Shown here: in pieces, positions 1 to 9,574 of the stretch
How the letters are laid out: each line of letters opens with the position of its first letter
Numbering within the stretch: position 1 is the first letter of the stretch
From: Linum tenue
Taxonomy: Eukaryota; Streptophyta; Magnoliopsida; Malpighiales; Linaceae
Assembly (NCBI GenBank): GCA_946122785.1
Contig: CAMGYJ010000011.1
Coordinates: 40,636,513 to 40,700,512, forward strand
Direction of reading: 5' to 3'
Length of the DNA stretch: 64,000 nt
Position numbers and translations under genes: made by a program
Notes under the pieces: model-generated
Told to the model about the DNA's origin: nothing
Seen by the model: only the letters and a program-made list of their open reading frames with translations
Database searches by the model: none

Positions 1-3000
1 GATGATTATCAGGGAGCAAGGCGCAGTACTGATCTCATGAATGAATTCAATTGGTTTATTGATAATAACCAACTGATGGATCTTCCTCTGAAGGGCAGCC
101 TATTCACCTGGAGTAGGGGTTCAGATAGCATGTGTTTGTCTCGTATTGATAGGGTTCTAGTCTCTCCTAATTTTGATACTAAGTTTTCGGACTGCTCACT
201 TACAGCTCTTGATCGAGTTGAGTCAGATCACAATCCCTTGCTCTTAAGATGGGGTGACGATAGAAGAGTTAAAAGGCCTTGGCGCTTTGAAAACATGTGG
301 CTTGAAGACAAAAGATTCTATGAAGGTTTGAATACTTGGTTGAAGATTCCCATTGAGTGTTCTAGTTTCTCCTTCCTTTGGTGTAAGAAGCTGCAGGTTA
401 TCAAACAAAAACTCAAATCGTGGAACAAAGATGTTTTTGGTAACATCCACAAAAGGGTTGATGATATTCTGAGTAAGATTCACGAGATTGATATCTTTGA
501 AGAAAACAGACCTCTTGATAGTGATGAAGTAATTGAAAGATGTGTTCTTAAAGTCGAACTTGCTCATTGTTTAAATATGCAAGAAATTTGTTGGAGGAAA
601 AAGTCGAGGGAGACTTGGACTCAAAAAGGGGATAGCAATACAAGGTATTTTCATCGCATTGCCAACTACAGGAAGAAGTTCAATTCTATAGACCGTATTA
701 GAGTGCAAGGCATCATGATGGAGGGTTCTCAGGAAGTTGCTACGGGTATTCTTGGATTCTACATGGATCTCTTTAAGGAACAGATTCCTTCCACACCTTT
801 CCCCAGTGTTTATTTCGGCTGCAGAATCAGTGATTCCGAAAAATCAGATCTTTGTCATCCTTTCAGTGAAACGAAAATCTGGGCTGCTTTGATGGACAGT
901 GATGGATCCAAGGCTCCTGGGCCTGATGGATTCACTTTTGACTTCTATAAGAGATGTTGGATGATGATTAAACCCGACATTGTCAATGCATTTGTGGATT
1001 TTCATGCTTCTTGCCAGCTTCCTAAGACAGCTTCGCACTCTTTCATCTGCTTGGTCCCGAAGAAGGACGCTGTTGAAGATGTCAAGGACTTAAGACCAAT
1101 TGGGTTAATGGGAAGCTTCAATAAACTGATCAACAAAGTTTTATCAAGGAGATTGAGTAACATCCTTCCTAATTTAGTGTCTGTTCATCAACAAGCTGCT
1201 GTGAAGGGGAGACAAATATCTGAAGTTGGTCTCATTGCTAATGAGCTGGTGGATAGCAGGAGAAGAAGCAGGAAGCCTGGTCTTATGTTCAAACTCGATA
1301 TTGAGAAGGCCTATGACAATGTCAATTGGGGATGTCTTTTCAAAATTCTGAGTAAGTTTGGTTTTCCTGATTTATGGATAAGATGGTTGAAAAAGGCTGT
1401 TTGCTCCCCTCTCATCTCTGTGCTGGTTAATGGAGAAGCTTTTGGTTATTTTCCAGCGTCTAAGGGTCTTAGACAAGGGGATCCCATCTCCTCAGCTCTC
1501 TTTGTTCTGGTTATGGATGTTCTTTCATTCATGCTATCTAAACTCAAAGCTGAGAATAAAATCAGTGGTTTCTTCATGAATGAAAGACTTCAACAAGGTG
1601 AAGTGACACATCTTTTATTTGCGGACGACACTTTGATATTCTGCGATGTTTCCCACGAGCAGGTTATCAATATCTTGTCCACTCTGGTGTGCTTCCAAGC
1701 AGTTACTGGACTTAAGATTAATCTGGAGAAATCAGTAATGTATACTGTTGGAGATGTCCCAGAGCCTAGCTTCTATGCTAATATTTTTGGTTGCAAATGG
1801 AGCGCGAATCCTCCTAAATACCTTGGATATCCTCTTGGAGCGAAGCCTAATGCATCAGCAATATGGGAGCCTATTATAGCTAAATTCAAGAAGAAACTTG
1901 AAGGGTGGAAAAGCAAGTATTTATCAACAGGAGGAAGACTTGCCCTTAATAAGTCAGCTCTCACCAGTCTTCCTGTCTACTACTTTTCTCTTCTCAAAGC
2001 TCCTAAGAAAGTAATCGAAGACATGGAAGCTATACAGAGAGACTTTATTTGGAATGGTAACAATGATAGTCGGAAATCTCCACTTGTGAACTGGGATCTT
2101 TGCAAGACTCCTAAAGCTAAAGGTGGATTAGGAATCCGAGATCTTGCTTGCTTCAATTCCGCCTTATTAGTGAAGTGGCTTTGGAAGTTTGCTATTGAGA
2201 AGAATAGCTGGTGGAGGGAATTGATAAATACGAAATATCCGAATGACCTTTCCCACTGGCAGACTACTCGGATAAGTTCTGGATATTCAAGTTCTGTGTG
2301 GGCTAATATTGCAAAAGAATACAATCTATTCTGGAAATACACTCTCATTGAACCAGGAAGTGGAGGGCACATCTCTTTCTGGTACGATAATTGGTCGTCG
2401 ACCTCGATCCTCGGTGTTGACTACCCAAGAGTTGCTGCTGCTGCTATCGAACCTGCCGCTCGGATCAACGACATGGCCTCCTTCACTGATAATGAGGTAA
2501 CCTGGAACATTAACTTGAGAGTTAGCTTGAGAGGGGGAGCGGAGAGAGAAAGAGAGAGACTTATGTTATTCTTAAATTCTAGAAATGTGTTTCTTGCTCC
2601 TAACAGTCCTTGCAGGATCACTTGGATTCCGAATCAGGAAAAACGTTTTTCTGTCAGCTCTGCATATGAACAGCTTACCATTGAGAAATTCCATGGATTC
2701 CAGAACTTTGAGGCGTCATATATTTGGAAGCCCTTCATTCCCAGCAAGATTTGTTTCTTCATATGGACTCTTTGGCTTAAAAGAATCTCCACTTTAGACG
2801 TTGTTAAGAGAAGAGGGACGCACCTTGCTAATCGCTGCACCCTTTGCTACAAGGAGGAAGAAAATGCTGATCACATCTTCACCAAATGCGAATTTATACA
2901 GGATACTTGGAGTTTTATCAAGAGGAAGAAGAGCTACATTGGCAATTTGCATGGAGATGTATCTGCTGTCATTGGCAATAGACCTTCACTGTCCCCCAAC

Positions 3001-3210
3001 AGCATGGATGAATGGTTCAATATCAGTATTCTTCATGCTCTATTTTGGTCAGTTTGGTTACAGAGAAACCAGAGGATGTTCAAAGATTCTGGTACTACCG
3101 CCAAGATCATTGCTAGAAAATCAGTCAAGATGGTTGTGGTTTGGCTTACTGCTCATCACAAGATCGACAAGGAGCATGCGGTTACTTGGCTTGCTGAGTT
3201 CTTATCCTAG
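1..3210 (+). CDS. LINE (non-LTR retrotransposon) ORF2, 5' end outside the window
   Basis: This encodes the polyprotein that nicks target DNA and reverse-transcribes LINE RNA. The frame is open from base 1; the first ATG at 37 is internal, so the true start lies upstream. In order: the tail of the AP-type endonuclease (SDHNPLLL near base 225-245), a linker, the reverse transcriptase (KLDIEKAYDNVNW near 1290-1330; GLRQGDPISSALF near 1470-1505; catalytic FADD at 1618-1629), and a C-terminal zf-RVT region with a CX2C...HX4C set (CTLC...HIFTKC) near 2835-2890. I see no RNase H domain after it, unlike the LINE fragments at 6.2 and 47.8 kb. A GA-rich run near 2540-2560 encodes an Arg/Glu stretch. 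No stop interrupts more than 1,050 codons, so this copy is young or was recently active. The family assignment is very secure; activity cannot be judged because the 5' end is missing. Confidence 0.95.
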   Translation, partial: DDYQGARRSTDLMNEFNWFIDNNQLMDLPLKGSLFTWSRGSDSMCLSRIDRVLVSPNFDTKFSDCSLTALDRVESDHNPLLLRWGDDRRVKRPWRFENMWLEDKRFYEGLNTWLKIPIECSSFSFLWCKKLQVIKQKLKSWNKDVFGNIHKRVDDILSKIHEIDIFEENRPLDSDEVIERCVLKVELAHCLNMQEICWRKKSRETWTQKGDSNTRYFHRIANYRKKFNSIDRIRVQGIMMEGSQEVATGILGFYMDLFKEQIPSTPFPSVYFGCRISDSEKSDLCHPFSETKIWAALMDSDGSKAPGPDGFTFDFYKRCWMMIKPDIVNAFVDFHASCQLPKTASHSFICLVPKKDAVEDVKDLRPIGLMGSFNKLINKVLSRRLSNILPNLVSVHQQAAVKGRQISEVGLIANELVDSRRRSRKPGLMFKLDIEKAYDNVNWGCLFKILSKFGFPDLWIRWLKKAVCSPLISVLVNGEAFGYFPASKGLRQGDPISSALFVLVMDVLSFMLSKLKAENKISGFFMNERLQQGEVTHLLFADDTLIFCDVSHEQVINILSTLVCFQAVTGLKINLEKSVMYTVGDVPEPSFYANIFGCKWSANPPKYLGYPLGAKPNASAIWEPIIAKFKKKLEGWKSKYLSTGGRLALNKSALTSLPVYYFSLLKAPKKVIEDMEAIQRDFIWNGNNDSRKSPLVNWDLCKTPKAKGGLGIRDLACFNSALLVKWLWKFAIEKNSWWRELINTKYPNDLSHWQTTRISSGYSSSVWANIAKEYNLFWKYTLIEPGSGGHISFWYDNWSSTSILGVDYPRVAAAAIEPAARINDMASFTDNEVTWNINLRVSLRGGAERERERLMLFLNSRNVFLAPNSPCRITWIPNQEKRFSVSSAYEQLTIEKFHGFQNFEASYIWKPFIPSKICFFIWTLWLKRISTLDVVKRRGTHLANRCTLCYKEEENADHIFTKCEFIQDTWSFIKRKKSYIGNLHGDVSAVIGNRPSLSPNSMDEWFNISILHALFWSVWLQRNQRMFKDSGTTAKIIARKSVKMVVVWLTAHHKIDKEHAVTWLAEFLS

Positions 3211-3520
3211 TTTTAATGCCTTGGTTGCCTGCTTTCTGGTGTACTTTCTGTTTGTCTGTTGATTGTAGTTGGTTTACAGCAGGGTCAGTTCGGTCTGATT
3301 TGCTGTTTTTTCTTTTGTTGATTGGCAGGAACGGTTCCCAGTCCGTTTAGCCATTTCTCCTTTCTTCCTCTATTTCATTTTATTTTCTGTCTTCTTCTTT
3401 TACATGTCTTGCGGTCTGGTTTGTTTGGGATCCTGGTTCTTCCCTCTTGAACCATTTCCCTGGTTGTGACTTCTTTTTGTTTTGCTTCTCATTAATAAAA
3501 TCACCATTATCAAAAATTGA
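3211..3520 (+). other. LINE 3' untranslated region and tail
   Basis: T- and pyrimidine-rich sequence directly after the ORF2 stop. It ends in an ATTAATAAAATCACCATTATC-like stretch with a possible polyadenylation signal near 3490-3500, followed by AT-rich flank. No gene is seen. The exact 3' boundary cannot be fixed because the 5' copy of any target duplication lies outside the window. Confidence 0.6.
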
Positions 3521-3559
3521 ACTATTCAATAAAATTATCAATTAAATATAAATAAAGTA

Positions 3560-3990
3560 AAGTAAAGTAATGTATTTGGTAATTTGATGTTTTTAAATGA
3601 AGAGGGAAATTTTGGTGTATTCAAGTTTTTGGGAAGAGAAAGAAGAGGGAAATTTAGTTATTTGAATTTTTTAGAAAAGAAACAAGTGGGAATTTTGGTG
3701 GTTTTGATATGTGAGAAAAGAAAGAAGTGAGAAAGTTTGATTCTTTTGATTATGAAAGAGAAATAAGGAGGAAAACTTTTGAGTTTTCAACTTTTTGTAG
3801 AAGGAAAGAAGAGGGTAATTTGGTTCTTTCAATTTTATGGAAGAAAAAGAGGAGGGAAAATTGGGTTTTCTAATGTATGGAAGTAGAAAGAATGAGGAAA
3901 ATTTTAGTATTTTTGTGAAAAGAAAGAAGGAAACAAATTTGATGTTTTCAATTTTTTGGTTTTTCATAAATTTAGCTTTTGAAATATGAA
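3560..3990. repeat. Degenerate purine-rich tandem repeat, period about 55-60 bp
   Basis: Seven or so diverged units. Each has a purine block of the type AAGAAAGAAGAGGGAAA followed by a T-rich block such as TTTTGGTTTTTTCAATTTT. The period varies. The unit reads through as a low-complexity Phe/Leu/Ser ORF on the minus strand, which is an artefact of composition. It is probably a decayed minisatellite. Confidence 0.6.
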
Positions 3991-5125
3991 TCTTTAACTA
4001 TTATATGGAGGGCATGACTAGTTAAAATTATTCTTATATGCTTTGAAGGCTAATATATATATATGTATGTAATTGTTTATGGGCTAATAAATAAATTAAC
4101 CATTAGTTACAACAATTTATACTAAACTTGATAAGTAATCTTTGACGGTTTGTTGTTTAGGATATAAAGTATATGGTTAGGGTATATGGTATAAGGTACA
4201 TATGGTTTAGGGTGTATATGGTTAGGGTATAAGATATTGATGGTTTTGACGGTTCCAAGTTTTTTATTAACATATGTTCACTTGAAGTCATTTGAAGTCT
4301 TTAACGGCAGGAGATCCCTTTTTAATTTATGTTTATGGTATGTGGTGTAAAGTATAGGATATATGGTTAAGTATAACAATTAGCAAATATCACTTTTTAT
4401 CTATGTTTTGAAAATCGAAGTATGAATTTCACTTTTAAATTAACTATACCAGCAAAATCACAACTCAAAGACATATGGTTAGGGTATAGGGTATAGGTTA
4501 TGTGGTTAGTGTATAATGTATTGATGTTTAGGGTATACAATCAACAACATATACTAACTTAATATTGTTGATTGAGGGTAAGGCTAAGTGTATAGGATAT
4601 ATGCTATTGAGTAAGTTATGATTGAAGTTACAATAATTTTACTAAATTTGATAGCTAATCTTTAATGGTTCAATTTTTAGGATAATTCGAACAATTTTAT
4701 AAATAACTCGTTTGGCAACAGTTTACTGAAGTTATTTGGGCAATGAGTTATTTCGAAATAACTCCTTTTATCACTATGATTTTGCCAAATACCACACGCC
4801 AAATACCAGATTTGCATGGTTATACTAAACGAGATACTTTAATCCAATTATTACTGAATTAATACTAAAATATGAAATAAACAATTAATGGTGTCTTTTG
4901 GTTGCAAATATTGATATCACCATTACTATTAGCTATAATACTTTACCAATTATGATTAATTACATAACAAGTTTGCAAGTCATACAAATTGATTTAACAT
5001 TTTGACTAGTTTTTTTTCAAAAAAATAAAGTATATATATACGAGGTAGAAATAAATTGGTTAAATAGTTGAGAAAATATTTTAAATTAGTGTAATAAAAT
5101 GTGTAAGTTGGTAATGAGTAATGAG
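3991..5125. repeat. AT-rich intergenic sequence with scattered telomere-like GGTTAGGGTATA motifs
   Basis: No gene is seen. Between about 4155 and 4620 the motif GGTTAGGGTATA and variants (GGTTTAGGGTGTATA, TTTAGGGTATAC) recur several times, interleaved with ATATGG. This resembles a degenerate interstitial plant telomere-type repeat (TTTAGGG), but the spacing is irregular. It may equally be a simple AT satellite that contains TTAGGG by chance. The remainder, including 4690-4800 with its inverted GAGTTATTTCGAAATAACTC core, is unassigned. Confidence 0.4.
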
Positions 5126-5139
5126 TTAAGTTACTTGAT

Positions 5140-5376
5140 GCGCTGGCCCGAACAACCCGAAGCCCGATCTGCCCGCAACCCGCCCGAACCAAAACCCGAT
5201 GAACCCGTAACCCGATTGAACCCGAACCCGATGAACCCGCAAAACGACTAACGCGCAACTCATTTGAACCCGTACCAGATGAACCCGAACCCGTTGAACC
5301 CGCAACCCGACTAACCCGCAACCCGTTTGAACCCGAACCCGATTAAATCCAGCCCGAACCCACCCGATTGACACCT
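5140..5376. repeat. AACCCG-type GC-rich minisatellite
   Basis: An array of hexamer-like units AACCCG/AGCCCG/AACCCGATG. It is read as RVRV/GSGS repeats in false ORFs on the minus strand. Arrays of this kind are common inside plant hAT-type non-autonomous elements. The hAT MITEs at 7.6, 49.2 and 55.5 kb share the ACCCG theme, but no terminal inverted repeats can be seen here. Confidence 0.7.
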
Positions 5377-6180
5377 ATAGATGCAATAGTGTAGGAATAA
5401 AGATCCAAGGGTAACGGGTTGATCAGCCCAAAGTGGGTATACATGAGCTTAAATAAAAACCTCCACAGCCAATTTATGACCTACGGTGAACAGTATCCCG
5501 AAAATTTCTTAATGGACAGTAACTCCGAATTTTTGGGAACTTGGGACTTAATAATTTTAATAATAGGAATGCGACGTGGTAATTCAGAGGCTATGGTGAA
5601 GGCCAACCAGGTGACTTTGTGAAGTGCTCGAATGGATTGGCTCTATAAATAAGGTGACTGTAAAGGGGTAAATTCTACGCCTTGCGGTTTTCAAGTATTT
5701 GATTTACGTTATGCATGTGAAGTGTTTGATTCGTGTTTGAGATTGCATGTTGTGTTTGATTATGCATGCTTCGATTTAAGTTATTGTTTGAGCATTTCAA
5801 TATCTACGATTAAGCATTTAAGTTTTTGTTTGTATGATATTTAAGGACGAGTGTATATAATACTTCACCGCTTGATAAGTTATGGTGTTAAGAGTAAGAG
5901 AAACTCACGCGGTAATAGGTAACCTTGCTTAGCTAGCCACTAGCTAGATAGATCCCTACCGGACAGTGATAAGTTCTGCGGTAAATGACCGCTACTGGAT
6001 GGTGATACGTTTCACGGTAGTTGGCCAGGCATGCATGCGAACGGTGATGAATTCCACGGTTTCCATTGCCTAGGTTTAGGTGTGCTACCAGATGGGGATA
6101 CGTTCCGCGGTAGTCACACCGTAGTTTGACACCGGATGGTGATTCGTTCTGCGGTGGTCAAACCCATGTGATTCGTTCCT
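5377..6180 (+). mobile_element. Probable gypsy LTR remnant with internal GGTGATACGTTCCGCGGT repeats
   Basis: There is no coding sequence. A TATA-like CTATAAATAAGG lies at about 5641-5652. Five diverged copies of a 45-60 bp unit, built on (A)CCGGATGGTGATACGTTCCGCGG, run from about 5935 to 6175. The layout, with a TATA box followed by a transcribed leader with short repeats, resembles LTRs of Tekay/Del-type chromoviruses. I see neither terminal TG..CA partners nor a target duplication, so this is a tentative reading of a damaged LTR. Confidence 0.35.
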
Positions 6181-6184
6181 TGAA

Positions 6185-7620
6185 TATATCTTTGATCTGG
6201 AATCTCTGACCCGTTTTTGGTCTGATGCTTGGATTGCACAGGTACCCTTGGAGGAGCTAGATACCGTTCCGATCCGATCCTAGAGGATGATAGAAATGCC
6301 ACGATCTCAGCATTCGTGGACGAAGAAGGAACCTGGAGTATCGAGAAATTCAGCAACATACTCCCGGCCGAGATTCTACACCGCATTACAACTGTTGCCG
6401 TGGACCCACTTGCATCAGATGAAGACGTTTTGTTTTGGAAGCATACCTCGGATGGCCGTTTCTCAACCAAGAGTGCCTTCCACCTCCTTCAAGCAACTAC
6501 ATCCAATGAGCAGGCCAAAGTTTGGAAAGCACTATGGAGGCTGGAGGTCCTGGAACGAATTTGCTGTTTTATGTGGTTAGTCGCCAACAACAGGATCAGC
6601 TCCAACGAACAGCGAGCTAAACGACACCTCTAAGCCATCTCATCTTGCTATAAGTGCGAGACTCAGATATAAACTACTTTGCATATACCCAGAGATTGCC
6701 CCCCAGCCGCGTTTGTCTGGCGCGTACAGTTCCAGTCGACCAACAACACGAAGTCTTTAGTATGTAGTTGGATCAATGGCTCGCCACCAATTTGCAGAAA
6801 ACTGATTAAGTACGTGCCGGATACTCCTTGAAATGCTTTTTTCAGTATTGCTATCTGGAATCTCTGGAAAAACAGGAATGAAGGCGTTTTCAAAGGGGAA
6901 GAGAAGACGTTGTCGTCACCATCTCTGGTGCAAGCTATAAAGATCAAAGCTAAGCTATGGTACAAGGCGTGGCTGGCGCCAAAAGACAACCTTGGATGCA
7001 GACCCGCTCTGGTGCAGCGTGTGACCAAGGAGATCAGCTGGATCCCGCCCCCGCCGGGTTGGAACAAACTTAATGTTGATGGAGCAGCAAATGGTGTTCA
7101 TGGTCCTGCGAGAGCTGGCGATATCTTGAGAGATAACCAGGGAAGATGGGGTCGAGGCTTTGTTGCAAAGCTGGGTGCTTGCTCGGCGGTTCAAGCAGAG
7201 CTTTGGGGCATATACCATGGGCTTGGTTTGGCCTGATAGAGCGCCAACAGAACTTTAATTGTAGAGACGGACTCCCAACTAGCTCTTCAACTCATTGACA
7301 AGAGGGATGATCCTCTTCATCCTCTCGTGACTCTTCTGACGGCAATCAGATGTAGACTTGCCCAAGATTGGGTGGTACGTCTTTGTCATACTTACCGGGA
7401 AGGGAATAGAGTCGCAGACTGACTCTCGAAGCACATTCTTGTCTATCCCTACAATAAGTAGGACTTAGACACACCATCTCAAGCACTTCAAACCATCATT
7501 GATGATGATATCAGAGGCCAATGTTTTCCCAGGAATGTTGTCAATCCCCCTGGGTCTCACCCCCTGCTCTAAAGCTCTCCTCTTTTTCCTTGTAATTTCT
7601 TCTTCTTTGGCTGCTAGGAC
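6185..7620 (+). pseudogene. Decayed LINE 3' end (RT C-terminus, zf-RVT, RNase H)
   Basis: A 5'-truncated LINE fragment. Near 6210-6235 the sequence reads RFWSDAWIAQ, typical of the end of a LINE RT. 6229-6633 holds the pre-zf-RVT segment (WKHTSDGRFSTKSAF, WKALWRLEVLERICCFMW). After a stop and frame changes the frame resumes near 6845 (SIAIWNLWKNRNEGVF) and runs into an RNase H domain from about 7050 (KLNVDGAANG, with the first catalytic Asp). The domain continues through VQAELWGIYHGL and, beyond an in-frame stop at about 7234, VETDSQLALQLI and CHTYREGNRVAD. It belongs to a different LINE lineage from the one at 1-3210, since it carries RNase H. Several stops and shifts make it non-functional. 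Confidence 0.85.
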
Positions 7621-8309
7621 TGGGGATGGCAGTGGGACGGGTTGGTTCGGGTTTTGCCAAACTCAAACCCATGGGTTTATCCGTGAAAAAAATCCGGGGT
7701 AAAACCCATTGGGTTTGAAAAACTCAAACCCAACCCAACCCGCTGGGTATCCGTGGGTTGATGGGTACCCATGGGTTTTTGTCATACAAAATTTACAATA
7801 AAAAGTTCCTATCAAAATAAAAGTCAAATATCAATCTCTCAATACAAATTATCCATAATAAACACCATTCTAGAAAATTCAAACAAATCACAAATTTACC
7901 ATACAAATAGTTCAACACCAATCTAGAAAACTCAAGAAAATTGAAGCAAATCACAAAATATCAATAACAACATGATTAATTGAATGCTTCTTCCTCCTTG
8001 TCAATTAAGATTCTTCACTCTCCACTCAATAATATCAACTTCATTCTAGACAATTAGAAAGAAAAAATTAGACATGTCTCCACAAACATAAAGAAGATTA
8101 ATTGTTTAGAATATTAAATATACCGAGAAAATTAATTTATGTGTGTGGCGGGTACCCGTGGGGCGGGTTTACCTAAACCCAAACCCAACCCAATGAATAA
8201 TGAACGGGTTTAAACCCAAATCCGGCCCAAAACCCGGTAACACGGGTTTTACCCGCGTTGACCGGGTTGGGTAGGGTAGGGTACCCGTGGGTTCGGGTTT
8301 TGTTACCAA
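7619..8309. mobile_element. hAT-type MITE, copy A of a two-copy family
   Basis: It starts with a diverged TGGGGATGGCAGTGGG terminus followed by CCCATGGGTTT/ACCCGTGGG repeats, has an AT-rich core, and ends in ACCCGCGTTGACCGGGTTGGG...GGGTTCGGGTTTTG. The core (about 7790-8130) is clearly homologous and colinear with 55640-55990. The right end reads TTACCAAG where the other copy has AGCCATCCCT, so this terminus is mutated or truncated, and I cannot find an 8-bp duplication. It has no coding capacity. Confidence 0.75.
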
Positions 8310-8595
8310 GTTTGTGGTAAGTGTCACTATAAAAACGTGGACCGTTTATGTTGTAGTGTCTTATGGCTAGCTAAGGCTCTTATGGTTTAGGATTGTGAAT
8401 TCTATATGATTTATGCATTATTTTCAAATATTTTATAATATGTTTATGATGCTTTATCATTTATCATATGTTACCTTGATTTTATGTTTAATACCATTAT
8501 TAGTAGCTACAAACTTGCTCTTATGTGATATGCTTTGACTTATGCATGTATGAATTGAGTGAACAACTTTTCATATATGTGTATGACACTATGAC
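8310..8595. other. AT-rich spacer, nothing recognised
   Basis: I see no coding, RNA or repeat feature in this stretch beyond a short CACTA...TAGTG palindrome near 8333-8366, which I do not consider an element. Confidence 0.5.
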
Positions 8596-8822
8596 TATGA
8601 TTGATACAAGAACAAGTCACAGTCTCCACCAGTGTACAAGTCTCTGCCACCTCCGCCACCTGTTTACAAATTGCCACCACCACCAGTTACAATTCTCCAC
8701 CACCACCGCCCTCGTCGGTGCACAAGCCATCTCCTCCTCCACATTACATCTATGCCTCCCCGCGGACCCGTCTCCCCCGTACCACGTTTAGATTATCATC
8801 TGTAGCAGTGTCTCTCTTGTAG
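8596..8822 (+). pseudogene. Extensin gene fragment (Pro-rich cell-wall protein tail)
   Basis: In one frame, starting near 8607, the sequence reads YKNKSQSPPVYKS and then LPPPPPVYKLPPPPV. It then shifts frame and continues as YNSPPPPPSSVHKPSPPPHYIYASP. SPPPP, VYK and a terminal HYIYASPPPP are hallmarks of plant extensins, structural hydroxyproline-rich proteins of the cell wall. There is no start codon context or signal peptide, the reading is broken by a frameshift near 8690, and the last residues (PRTRLPRTTF) depart from the family. It is a stray C-terminal fragment. How it arrived is not visible; no target duplication or element boundary could be assigned. Confidence 0.65.
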
Positions 8823-9574
8823 CTCCAAGGTATAATTACGTAATTTTACATGCACGATCAAGTGCAATACCAATCCACCAAGGGTACGTACTGGTTCGAT
8901 ATTAATATTCGTTCGGTAGTGATAGATAATAATCGTCGATTAACGGGATCAAACCATGTGTAAATTAATCAACTCGCAATAAAGGTGTTACGTTAGAGAT
9001 TTTTTTCCCTTTTTTCTTTTGCAGGCAGAGGAGGCACACTTGCCTAAGAAAATAGAGAATTAAAGTGAGGGAGAGGGAAAGAGAATGGGAAGAGAAGAAC
9101 AGGGATGTTGAAATGATTATATGTAATTATCAAATCAAATAAGTTTAAATTTTATTAAAAATTGAATATAATATTATAATCAAATTGGTCAAACTAATAC
9201 AACAACCAAATTAACCAAACTAATATTTAATCTGTTTCCTTGATTAATTAATTGGGTTAAACAATATAATATGACATTATTATCACATGAGAAAAATCTC
9301 ATGTCAATGCATTAATCTGTAATTTATATAATGAATAGAACAGAACAATCAAACATATAATTAACCCTTATCATAAATAAATATAATCAATACAATTATC
9401 TTACCATCTTAGAAAGTCACCTAACAAAATTATATGTCAATGATATGAGTTTATTGAATTGGTTGTGTATGTGTGAATTGATGCAACCAATACAATTATC
9501 TTACCATCTTAGAAGTAGTCACCTAACAAAATTATCTTACCATCTTAGAAGTAGTCACCTAACAAAATTACATG
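8823..9574. repeat. AT-rich spacer with a short tandem repeat at 9391-9570
   Basis: No gene is seen. The unit AATTATCTTACCATCTTAGA plus AGTAGTCACCTAACAA (about 36 bp) occurs twice in direct tandem at about 9494-9568, with a further diverged copy at about 9391-9432. The rest is AT-rich and unassigned. Confidence 0.55.

Noticed and set aside
4980..5374. Minus-strand ORFs with RVRVQ/GSGSSG repeats as secreted repeat proteins
   Set aside because: They are two frames of the AACCCG minisatellite; no start context and no non-repeat domain.
8333..8366. CACTATAAAA...TTGTAGTG as a tiny CACTA-like element
   Set aside because: Only about 35 bp apart, ends match for 5-6 bases, no 3-bp duplication (TGT versus TCT) and no subterminal repeats. 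Chance palindrome.
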